Below, piece after piece: positions 1 to 5,381 of a stretch of 5,381 nt of DNA. Within the stretch, counting starts at the first letter, position 1, and each line of letters begins with the position of its first letter. Location: NCBI GenBank assembly GCA_015062715.1, contig SUUD01000149.1:1-5381 (forward strand). Reading direction: 5' to 3'. Below the pieces are notes generated by a model. The model was not told where the DNA came from. It ran no database searches and saw only the letters and a program-made list of their open reading frames with translations. Made by a program: the position numbers and the translations under genes. Origin of the DNA: Olsenella sp. Its GTDB lineage: Bacteria > Actinomycetota > Coriobacteriia > Coriobacteriales > Atopobiaceae.

Positions 1-1928
1 CCCAGGAGGCGTCCGCCCATGCCCAGCTCGATGCCGCCCAGCGCGAGCTCGACCAGGGCGAGGCGGAGCTTGCCGACGCGCGCGAGCAGCTGGCCGAGGG
101 CGAGCGCGAGTACCAGGACGGCCTCGCCACCTACCGCTCGAGCCGCTCCGAGGTGGACGAGCGCCTCGCCGACGCGGCCGCCCAGCTCGCCGAGGCCCAG
201 GCGGACATCGACGACCTCGAGCTGCCCGACGTCTACGTCCTCGACCGCACCAAGAACTCGGGCACCTCCTCCTATCAGGACGACTCCGAGCGCATCGACC
301 GCATCGCGCAGGTCTTTCCCCTCATCTTCTTCCTCGTCGCCGCGCTCGTCTCGCTCACCACGATGACGCGCATGGTCGAGGACGAGCGCATCGAGATCGG
401 CACGCACAAGGCGCTGGGCTTCTCGACGGCCCGCATCACCTCCAAGTACGTCGCCTACGCCGCGCTTGCCGGCGTGGTCGGGTCCATCTTGGGCGTCCTG
501 GTGCTCTCGCAGGTCCTGCCCCTGGTGGTCATGGTCGCCTACGCGATCATCTACAACGTCCCGCTCCCGGCGTTCCCGCTGCCCGTCAGCGTGCCCATAT
601 CGGCGCTGGCCTCGGGTCTGGGGGTGGGCGTCACCCTGCTGGCGACGGCGGCCGCGGCTGCGGCGACGCTGGCCGAGAGCCCCGCCTCGCTCATGCTTCC
701 CCGCGCCCCCGCCCCGGGCAAGCGCATCCTGCTCGAGCGGATCGGCCCCGTGTGGAGCCGGGTGAGCTTCTCGTGGAAGGTGACGCTGCGCAACCTCTTC
801 CGCTTCAAGCGGCGCCTCGCCATGACCCTCATCGGCATCGCGGGCTGCACGGCGCTGCTGCTCACGGGCCTGGGCCTGCACGACTCGATCTGGGACATCA
901 TCGCCAAGCAGTTCGAGGGCGAGGACCCCATCACGCGCTACACGGTGGTGGTGGGCATGGACGAGGGCGGCAACCTCGACGTGGTCGAGGACGTCATCGC
1001 CCGGGAGGGCGGCGCGAGCACCTTTGCCCGCGTCGACTCCGCCAACGTCCAGGTCGCCTCAGACTCCCACCCGACGCCCATGGCGGTCTCGGAGTACGTC
1101 CCGCAGGACCCGTCGTCGTTCCTGGGCCTCGTCTCGCTGCGCGAGCGTCGCTCGCAGGAGCCCATCGCCTTTGGGGCCGACTCCGTGGTGCTCACCGAGA
1201 AGGCCGCGACGCGTCTGGGCGTGGCGCCCGGCGACGTCATCTACGTCTACGAGCAGGACGACATCGGCAACGCCGCGGGCACGCCCGTCGAGCTCACGCT
1301 CACGGCCGTCTCCGAGAACTACATCTACCACTACCTCTACGTGGGGCCCCAGGCGCAGCTCGACGCCACGGGGGTGGCGTGCGACCCCGACGCGGTGCTC
1401 GCCGACATCCCCGACGACGCCGAGGTGCGCGCGCACGTGGCCGAGGTCCTCGCCGACAGGGACGACGTCTCGACGGTCACCTTCAACACCGAGCAGGTCG
1501 ACTCCTACCGCAAGTCGCTGCGCAGCGTGAACATGGTCGTGGTGGTGCTCGTCGTCGCGGCGGCCGCGCTGGTGTTCATCGTCCTGTACAACCTCACCAA
1601 CATCCAGCTCATCGAGCGGACGCGCGAGATCGCGAGCCTCAAGGTCCTGGGCTTCGACCGCCGCGAGGTGGCTGCCTACGTGTTCCGCGAGACGCTCGTG
1701 CTCGTCTGCCTAGGGGCCCTTGTCGGGCTCGGCCTAGGGGTTATCATGGAGTCGTTCGTCGTCGTGACCGCCGAGGTCGACGTCGTCATGTTCGGCCGTG
1801 CCATACACGCCCCGAGCTTCGTCGTCGCCTTCGTTCTCACGGTGGTGTTCTCGCTCGTCGTCATGGCGACGCTGCTGCCCAAGCTCCGCCGCATCGACAT
1901 GGTCGAGAGCCTCAAGTCCGTCGATTAG
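1..1928 (+). CDS. FtsX-like ABC transporter permease with coiled-coil insert (5' end missing)
   Basis: This is the membrane subunit of a MacB/FtsX-type ABC system; such permeases work with a separate ATPase, which would lie outside the window. The frame is open from the left edge (first full codon at 3) to TAG at 1926-1928, giving 641 visible residues. Residues 1 to about 75 are charged, Ala/Glu/Gln/Leu-rich and heptad-like, as in an extracytoplasmic coiled coil. A first FtsX domain follows, with hydrophobic segments near 105-124, 150-180 and 200-224 and the typical stretch MVEDERIEIGTHKALGF. A second half starts with a membrane segment near 271-293, then an extracytoplasmic domain (about 294-510), then three segments near 511-530, 560-584 and 605-627, with the matching motif RTREIASLKVLGF. 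The duplicated FtsX arrangement and the coiled coil resemble large (over 1000 residue) Gram-positive permeases. The substrate cannot be read from the sequence. A GTG at 153 lies inside the coiled coil and is not the start. Confidence 0.93.
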   Translation, partial: QEASAHAQLDAAQRELDQGEAELADAREQLAEGEREYQDGLATYRSSRSEVDERLADAAAQLAEAQADIDDLELPDVYVLDRTKNSGTSSYQDDSERIDRIAQVFPLIFFLVAALVSLTTMTRMVEDERIEIGTHKALGFSTARITSKYVAYAALAGVVGSILGVLVLSQVLPLVVMVAYAIIYNVPLPAFPLPVSVPISALASGLGVGVTLLATAAAAAATLAESPASLMLPRAPAPGKRILLERIGPVWSRVSFSWKVTLRNLFRFKRRLAMTLIGIAGCTALLLTGLGLHDSIWDIIAKQFEGEDPITRYTVVVGMDEGGNLDVVEDVIAREGGASTFARVDSANVQVASDSHPTPMAVSEYVPQDPSSFLGLVSLRERRSQEPIAFGADSVVLTEKAATRLGVAPGDVIYVYEQDDIGNAAGTPVELTLTAVSENYIYHYLYVGPQAQLDATGVACDPDAVLADIPDDAEVRAHVAEVLADRDDVSTVTFNTEQVDSYRKSLRSVNMVVVVLVVAAAALVFIVLYNLTNIQLIERTREIASLKVLGFDRREVAAYVFRETLVLVCLGALVGLGLGVIMESFVVVTAEVDVVMFGRAIHAPSFVVAFVLTVVFSLVVMATLLPKLRRIDMVESLKSVD

Positions 1929-1934
1929 GGGTGG
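1927..1934 (+). promoter_or_regulatory. Ribosome-binding site overlapping the permease stop codon
   Basis: The purine-rich AGGGGTGG begins in the permease TAG stop and ends 4 bases before the ATG at 1939 (the AGGGG core is 7 bases away). It supports ATG 1939 as the start of the next gene rather than the in-frame ATG at 1798, which lies deep inside the permease gene. The overlap also suggests translational coupling of the two genes. Confidence 0.55.
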
Positions 1935-1938
1935 TGTC

Positions 1939-3054
1939 ATGCCCGGTCCCGTGAAGGTTCTTCTCAAGGCCGTTGCCATCGTGGTCGCTACCGTGGTGAT
2001 CGTGGTGGGTGGGTACGTCGCCTATCTGGAGACGACCTACAGCCGCATCGAGGACGGCGTCGCGGTCGAGTGCGAGGGCGCGAGCTCGACGGGCGCGACC
2101 CAGGTCGAGCCGGGCAGGACGTATACGGTGGCCACCTACAACATCGGCTTTGGCGCCTACACCCCCGACTACACCTTCTTCATGGACACCGGCGTCATGG
2201 CCGACGGCACGCCCATGCGAGGCGAGCACGGAACGGCGGTGAGCGAGGAGAGCGTGCTTGCCTGCACCAACGGCGCCATCGCCACCCTGCAGGGGCTCGA
2301 CCCCGACTTCTGCCTGCTCCAGGAGGTTGACGACGACTCCGACCGCAGCTACCACGTGAACCAGCGCGCCATGCTCGAGGAGGCGTTCCCGGGCATGCAG
2401 GCCGCGTTCGCCTCGAACTTCCACAGCGCGTTCCTGGCCTATCCCTTCAGCGACCCGCACGGCCGCGTGAGCGCCGGCCTGCTCACGCTCTCGGGCGTTG
2501 ACCAGGCCTCCGTCGTGCGCCGCAGCTATCCCATCGACGAGAGCTTCCCCTGGAAGTACTTCGACCTCGACCGCTGCTTCTGCGTGAGCCGCATCCCCAC
2601 CTCCAACGGGCACGAGCTCGTCCTGATCAACAACCACATGAGCGCCTACGACGCAGGCGGCGTCTTCCGTGCCAAGCAGCTCGAGCTGCTCTGCGGCTTC
2701 ATGGCGGACGAGCGCGCCGCCGGCAACTACGTCATCGTGGGCGGGGACTGGAACCACGCGCTGGCGGGCTCGGTCGAGCTGTACGAGAGCCAGCAGCTGG
2801 TGCCCGACTGGGTGGCGACCTTTGACGACGACCTCCTGCCCGCGGGCTTCTCGGTCGTGGCGGCCGAGAACCTGGCCGACGTCCCCAGCTGCCGCGGGGA
2901 TGACATCCCCTACGAGCCCGGCGTCACCTACACCGTGACGGTGGACGGCTTCGTCGTGAGCGACAACGTGCGCGCGACGGCAACCAACGTGGACACCGGC
3001 TTTGCCTACAGCGACCACAACCCCGTTGCCCTGAGCTTCGAGCTGCTCGACTAA
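1939..3054 (+). CDS. Membrane-anchored endonuclease/exonuclease/phosphatase (EEP) family protein
   Basis: The product is 371 residues with a DNase I-like metal-dependent hydrolase fold; family members cleave phosphodiester or phosphomonoester bonds in nucleic acids, lipids or small molecules, and the substrate here is unknown. Residues 7-30 form one hydrophobic segment after a short basic start, so the protein is probably a signal-anchored enzyme with its catalytic domain outside the cell. The usual EEP landmarks appear in order: YNIGFG (Asn68), LLQEVD (Glu129), NNHMSAY (His233), GGDWNH (Asp270, Asn272), VDGFVVS (Asp336) and YSDHNPV (Asp359, His360), so the active site looks complete. Length is normal for a secreted EEP protein. 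The start chosen is ATG 1939, 10 bases after the permease stop, because it has a Shine-Dalgarno match and begins the anchor. The stop TAA runs directly into a REP-like repeat. A nuclease, phosphatase or phospholipase role are all possible. Confidence 0.9.
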   Translation: MPGPVKVLLKAVAIVVATVVIVVGGYVAYLETTYSRIEDGVAVECEGASSTGATQVEPGRTYTVATYNIGFGAYTPDYTFFMDTGVMADGTPMRGEHGTAVSEESVLACTNGAIATLQGLDPDFCLLQEVDDDSDRSYHVNQRAMLEEAFPGMQAAFASNFHSAFLAYPFSDPHGRVSAGLLTLSGVDQASVVRRSYPIDESFPWKYFDLDRCFCVSRIPTSNGHELVLINNHMSAYDAGGVFRAKQLELLCGFMADERAAGNYVIVGGDWNHALAGSVELYESQQLVPDWVATFDDDLLPAGFSVVAAENLADVPSCRGDDIPYEPGVTYTVTVDGFVVSDNVRATATNVDTGFAYSDHNPVALSFELLD

Positions 3055-3090
3055 CCTGTCATTGGGGACGGTTCTGGTTGTCAGGTTTTC
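3053..3090 (+). repeat. REP-like repeat copy 1 (full form)
   Basis: This copy begins with AACCTG, whose AA belongs to the EEP stop codon, and ends with CAGGTTTTC. The 31-base core at 3060-3090 is identical to copy 2 and differs at one base from the reverse complement of copy 3. AACCTG and CAGGTT can pair as an outer stem, and a small CTGG/TCAG hairpin followed by GTTTT sits at the 3' end. Its sense matches the EEP gene, so it will be part of that gene's 3' transcript and could act as a terminator or 3'-end stabiliser; that role is inferred. Confidence 0.9.
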
Positions 3091-3098
3091 GGCGGCGT

Positions 3099-3131
3099 GA
3101 CATTGGGGACGGTTCTGGTTGTCAGGTTTTC
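3099..3131 (+). repeat. REP-like repeat copy 2 (half form, no left arm)
   Basis: The 31 bases at 3101-3131 repeat 3060-3090 exactly, offset by 41 bases. The left flank differs: GTGACATT replaces CCTGTCATT, so the AACCTG arm of the outer palindrome is missing. The short CTGG/TCAG hairpin and the following TTTT are kept. Copies 1 and 2 together form a direct tandem pair between the EEP gene and the transposase gene. Confidence 0.9.
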
Positions 3132-3232
3132 CGCGGTGCGGCGGGCCTTCTCGCCACTCGCAAAAAAGGTGGATGCCACAGATTGAAACCCTTGCTCGTG
3201 GGTAACAATCATCCTCACACCCAAAGAGCCGT

Positions 3233-3240
3233 GAGGAGGA
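3233..3240 (+). promoter_or_regulatory. Strong Shine-Dalgarno site of the transposase gene
   Basis: GAGGAGGA ends 4 bases before ATG 3245. It fixes the transposase start and is the strongest ribosome-binding site in the window. Shorter upstream in-frame starts are not supported. Confidence 0.8.
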
Positions 3241-3244
3241 TCCC

Positions 3245-4027
3245 ATGCCGAGAGTCTGCAGGCAGGTCAGCGAATCGGGAATCTACCATGTGATGCTCAG
3301 GGGGAATGCCCGCCAGCTTCTCTTTGAGTCGGGGGCGGACAAGAACGCCTTTCTCGGCATGCTGGATGCCGTGCTCGAGCGCTATGACCTGGACCTTCTC
3401 GCATGGTGCCTCATGGACAATCACGTGCATCTGGTCCTCGAGGACCCCAAAGGTTCGCTCAGCATCGCCATGAAGAGCCTTGAGGTTAGGTACGCGCGAC
3501 GATTCAACGGCTTTGCCGATCGGGTGGGGCACGTTTTTCAAGACCGATTCTTGAGCAAGCCAATCGACACCGATGCCTATCTCCTCGAGTCCGTGCGCTA
3601 CGTTCACAACAACTCGCGCGATATCGGCGTCGATCCCGCGGACTACCGCTGGAGCAGCTACGCGGAGTATGTCGGGAGCGCAACGAGGACCAACACCGAG
3701 CGGGTCCTCGAACTCATCGGCGGGCCGGAGAGGTTTCCCGAGTTCTGTGACGAGCGCGTGGCCGCGGGCTATGAGGTGGCTGCGTTCAGACGCGCCGACG
3801 AGGCCGCGGTAATCCGTGCTGCGAGGGAGCTGCTTGGCCTGGATGATCTCCAGGTGATCAAGACCCTGCCCAAGAGCGAGCGCAATCACCACCTGGTACG
3901 GCTGCGTGAGGAGCTGCGGCTGTCGATTCGCGCGCTGGAGCGCCTTACCGGCATAGGCCGGGGGACTATCTATTACGTGCTACGGCATTCGTCCAGAAAA
4001 CCTGACAATCAGAACCGTCCCCAATGA
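3245..4027 (+). CDS. REP-associated tyrosine transposase (RAYT, Y1/HUH family)
   Basis: This 260-residue protein belongs to the IS200-like Y1 single-strand transposases that are usually single-copy chromosomal genes flanked by REP repeats. Visible landmarks: the N-terminal SGIYHVMLRGN (11-21), the HUH metal site in MDNHVHLVLE (His60, His62), a candidate nucleophile Tyr83 in VRYARRFN, GHVFQDRFLSKPID (95-108), and the YRWSSY region (134-139). The family motif normally close to YIHLNPVRAG here reads YVHNNSRDIG (119-128). Residues about 222-246 (LSIRALERLTGIGRGTIYYVL) look like a helix-turn-helix, a C-terminal extension seen in some members. The frame is intact. Its last nine residues, KPDNQNRPQ, and its TGA come entirely from repeat copy 3. 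Base composition is less GC-biased than in the flanking genes, which fits a gene with its own history. It probably acts on the nearby repeats; this is inferred from family knowledge and position. Confidence 0.93.
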   Translation: MPRVCRQVSESGIYHVMLRGNARQLLFESGADKNAFLGMLDAVLERYDLDLLAWCLMDNHVHLVLEDPKGSLSIAMKSLEVRYARRFNGFADRVGHVFQDRFLSKPIDTDAYLLESVRYVHNNSRDIGVDPADYRWSSYAEYVGSATRTNTERVLELIGGPERFPEFCDERVAAGYEVAAFRRADEAAVIRAARELLGLDDLQVIKTLPKSERNHHLVRLREELRLSIRALERLTGIGRGTIYYVLRHSSRKPDNQNRPQ

Positions 4028-4035
4028 CAGGTTTT
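3996..4035 (-). repeat. REP-like repeat copy 3 (full palindromic form)
   Basis: This is the most complete copy. It is bounded by AAAACCTG (3997-4004) and CAGGTTTT (4028-4035), perfect 8-base inverted ends around a 23-base centre. Read on the minus strand, its core matches copies 1 and 2 at 30 of 31 positions; the one change (A for G in TTCTGATTG) turns a G-T pair of the small hairpin into an A-T pair. On the minus strand it starts 2 bases after the stop of the zinc-ribbon gene; on the plus strand it encodes the end of the transposase. Confidence 0.92.
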
Positions 4036-4037
4036 GG

Positions 4038-4523
4038 CTAGCGCGAAGGATGGCGGCGTTGGTATTCGCGGACCGTCTCGAGATGTTCTGAGGGACCCTT
4101 GTAGTCGCCCGACAGGTGGTCCTTGAGGCAGTCGCTTGCCATGTCTGACAGGGGCTCGCCTGCCATCCAGCGCGGGGGCTCCTGTCCGGGGCGCGCCTTG
4201 CGCCAGGCGAGCTCGCCCAGGTTGGCGGCGAGCTTGTACAGGCCATAGACCGCGAAGAGCATGCCCATGTAGCCAAGGAAGCCGTGCCCGGCGCGCGCGA
4301 GCTCGAACCAGCCCAGCTGCAGCACGATGGGGAAGAGCCAGCGCAAGGGGTCGCGGTCGTGGTGCGACTGCGCGCAGTCCTCGCAGAGCGGCTTCTGGAT
4401 GGTGCGGTAGTCCATGGTGACGCGGCCGCCCTTGCTGCGGGTCTCATGCCCAAGGTAGACGGTCGCTACCTGCTCGGTCCTCTCGCCGCAAACGACGCAC
4501 TTCTTGGAGCCATGCTCTCCCAT
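4038..4523 (-). CDS. Small zinc-ribbon membrane protein, function unknown
   Basis: I do not recognise a named family. The 161-residue product has an N-terminal CVVCG pair (Cys9, Cys12) and a second pair CEDC (Cys47, Cys50), spaced like a zinc ribbon or knuckle. Hydrophobic segments follow near residues 61-77 and 82-100, then a charged tail rich in Arg, Glu and Lys with a likely amphipathic helix. This suggests a small protein with a cytoplasmic metal-binding head and one or two membrane passes. The start at 4523 was chosen because it has a Shine-Dalgarno sequence and begins just before the cysteine motif. A GTG further upstream (4586) would add 21 residues, the first of them read from repeat copy 4. 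The gene is bracketed by copies 3 and 4 and points toward the transposase gene. No partner or substrate is evident. Confidence 0.72.
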   Translation of the reverse strand: MGEHGSKKCVVCGERTEQVATVYLGHETRSKGGRVTMDYRTIQKPLCEDCAQSHHDRDPLRWLFPIVLQLGWFELARAGHGFLGYMGMLFAVYGLYKLAANLGELAWRKARPGQEPPRWMAGEPLSDMASDCLKDHLSGDYKGPSEHLETVREYQRRHPSR

Positions 4524-4530
4524 CCCGGTC

Positions 4531-4538
4531 TTCCTCTC
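4531..4538 (-). promoter_or_regulatory. Shine-Dalgarno site deciding the zinc-ribbon gene start
   Basis: Read on the minus strand this is GAGAGGAA, 7 bases before the ATG at 4523-4521. It favours this ATG over the upstream GTG that would place repeat copy 4 inside the coding region. Confidence 0.6.
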
Positions 4539-4552
4539 TCGTCGGCGCGACC

Positions 4553-4585
4553 AAAACCTGACATTCAGAACCGTCCCCAATGTCA
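4553..4585 (-). repeat. REP-like repeat copy 4 (half form, no left arm)
   Basis: On the minus strand it reads TGACATTGGGGACGG, then TTCTGAATGTCAGGTTTT. As in copy 2, TGACATT stands where the full form has CCTGTCATT, so the outer left arm is absent while the right arm CAGGTTTT is kept. It differs from copy 3 in the small hairpin loop (ATG for TTG). It lies 32 bases past the kinase stop and in the same orientation as that gene. Confidence 0.88.
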
Positions 4586-4595
4586 CCCAATGTCA
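4576..4595. repeat. 10-base tandem duplication at the edge of repeat copy 4
   Basis: CCCAATGTCA occurs twice in a row, 4576-4585 and 4586-4595. The first unit is the outer end of repeat copy 4, so the second is a duplication of that end, perhaps left by replication slippage or by an insertion or excision event. Confidence 0.7.
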
Positions 4596-4617
4596 CACTG
4601 CGTCAGCGGATGTCATG

Positions 4618-5381
4618 TCATCGCTCGTGCATTATCTCCTTGTTGGCCTCGTAGAGCCTCTTGAAGCGGTCGCGCAGGGTGCGATAGGTCGCGAAGTTGT
4701 TGGGATTGGGCTCGTAGACGCGGGCAGGCTTGACGGCCTCGTCCAGTTCGGCCCAGCTCGAGAACGCGCCGCCGCCCAGAGTCGCCATGAGGGCGTCGCC
4801 ATAGGCGGAGCCGATCGTGACCTCGGACACGGCGACCGGTCGCTCGATCATGTCGGCCACGCACTGGAGCCACACCTCGTTCTTGGTGCCGCCACCGGCG
4901 CACATGACCTTCTTGAGCTCGACGCCGTCCTCGTCGAGGACGTCAAAGTGCTGGGCGATGGTGCAGGAGATGCCCTCGATGGCGGCGCGCGACAGATGGG
5001 CGCGCGTGTGGTTGGTGGTGAGGCCAAAGAACATGCCGCGGGCCTCGGGGTCGTTGATGGGGGTGCGCTCGCCCGCGAGGTAGGGCAGGCACACGAGGCC
5101 CTCGGCGCCGGCGGGCACGCTTGCGGCCTCCTCGGCCATGACGGCAAAGGCGTTGGGGCCACCGGCCTCCTCGGCCGCCTTGGCGTCCTGGTAGGCAACG
5201 TCGCGCAGCCACTTGGTGAGGGCGCCGGCGGTGTTGGTGCCCGCGCACAGCGAGTAGGTCCCGGGGATGATGAAGGTCCCGGGCCACAGGCGCGGCTCGT
5301 CGACCAGCTCCTTGGTCATGCACACAAAGAAGGCGGTTGACCCCAGCTGGACCATGATGTCGCCGGGCTGGAAGATGCCCG
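4618..5381 (-). CDS. FGGY-family carbohydrate kinase, xylulokinase-like (5' end missing)
   Basis: FGGY kinases transfer phosphate from ATP to a sugar or polyol in the cytoplasm, feeding pentose or related sugars into central metabolism. About 253 C-terminal residues are visible, frame open to the right edge, stop TGA at 4620-4618. The fragment starts at GIFQPGDIMVQLGSTAF, the start of the C-terminal domain; the catalytic Asp normally lies a few residues upstream and so is outside the window. The stretch GMFFGLTTNHTRAHLSRAAIE (about 115-135; bases 4975-5037) fits FGGY signature 2. CAGGGTKNEVWLQCVADM (about 160-177) is the ATP-side glycine region, and GSAYGDALMA (190-199) is also typical. Overall shape is closest to xylulokinase (COG1070), but the sugar cannot be told from this domain. 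The end of the gene, EIMHER, is normal for the family. No partner sugar gene is visible. Confidence 0.92.
   Translation of the reverse strand, partial: GIFQPGDIMVQLGSTAFFVCMTKELVDEPRLWPGTFIIPGTYSLCAGTNTAGALTKWLRDVAYQDAKAAEEAGGPNAFAVMAEEAASVPAGAEGLVCLPYLAGERTPINDPEARGMFFGLTTNHTRAHLSRAAIEGISCTIAQHFDVLDEDGVELKKVMCAGGGTKNEVWLQCVADMIERPVAVSEVTIGSAYGDALMATLGGGAFSSWAELDEAVKPARVYEPNPNNFATYRTLRDRFKRLYEANKEIMHER

Noticed and set aside
1709..1740. Two CCTAGGGG words 24 bases apart
   Set aside because: They fall in the coding frame of a Gly/Leu-rich membrane helix and look like chance codon reuse.
752..1954. 400-codon + strand open frame within the permease
   Set aside because: Arg/Gly/His/Ala-rich shadow in another frame of a GC-rich gene; it has none of the membrane segments seen in the real frame.
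3053..3131. CRISPR-like array
   Set aside because: Only two direct units with a ~10-base gap, and the other two copies are inverted and dispersed; no cas gene. This is a REP-type family, not CRISPR.
3133..3170. Terminator-like GC stem next to an A-run upstream of the transposase
   Set aside because: The stem is short and bulged, and the A-run would give a U-run on the wrong side of the hairpin for a terminator on either strand.
3183..3210. Possible promoter for the transposase (TTGAAA followed by AACAAT)
   Set aside because: The -35-like box is good but the spacer is only about 15 bases and the -10 match is weak, so I do not list it.
1912..3246. 444-codon open frame on the minus strand opposite the EEP gene
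   Set aside because: It is a high-GC shadow: low-complexity, His/Val/Gly/Ala-rich translation with no recognisable motif, running straight through repeats 1 and 2. The + strand frame has a full set of EEP catalytic motifs.
4524..4586. 21-residue N-terminal extension of the zinc-ribbon protein from GTG 4586
   Set aside because: The first half is the translated repeat copy 4, and a good Shine-Dalgarno lies right before the later ATG at 4523.
4504..5340. 278-codon + strand open frame opposite the kinase
   Set aside because: The minus strand carries a clear FGGY signature; the + strand translation is Gly/Ala/Leu/Val-rich with no family feature and begins inside the zinc-ribbon gene.

Overview
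The window is high-GC DNA with strong G/C preference at third codon positions. Gene content and style (a coiled-coil MacB/FtsX-type permease, a membrane-anchored exo/endonuclease-phosphatase protein, an FGGY sugar kinase, and repeats with a REP-associated transposase) suggest a high-GC, Gram-positive gut- or mouth-type actinobacterium, most likely class Coriobacteriia (Olsenella/Collinsella-like). That placement is an inference from overall look, not a database result.

Layout. From 1 to 1928 (+) lies the C-terminal part of a large FtsX-like ABC permease, cut by the left edge. At 1939-3054 (+) follows a 371-residue protein of the endonuclease/exonuclease/phosphatase (EEP) superfamily with an N-terminal membrane anchor. 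Its ribosome-binding site overlaps the permease stop codon, so the two look co-transcribed. From 3053 to about 4595 is a repeat-rich island. It holds two + strand copies of a ~31-39 bp repeat, an intact REP-associated tyrosine transposase (RAYT; 3245-4027, +), a third, inverted copy overlapping the transposase 3' end, a small zinc-ribbon/membrane protein gene (4038-4523, -), and a fourth, inverted copy. From 4618 to the right edge (-) is the C-terminal domain of an FGGY carbohydrate kinase, cut by the edge.

How it fits together. The permease should work with an ATPase encoded upstream of the window, and the EEP protein should face outward at the same membrane. The transposase and the four repeats form a RAYT/REP system. 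The most notable point is the placement of the repeats: each lies just 3' of a gene and in the same orientation as that gene (EEP gene: copies 1 and 2; zinc-ribbon gene: copy 3; kinase gene: copy 4). Two copies touch or nearly touch the stop codon, and copy 3 also supplies the last nine codons and the stop of the transposase on the other strand. The kinase and zinc-ribbon genes have no visible functional link to the permease operon.
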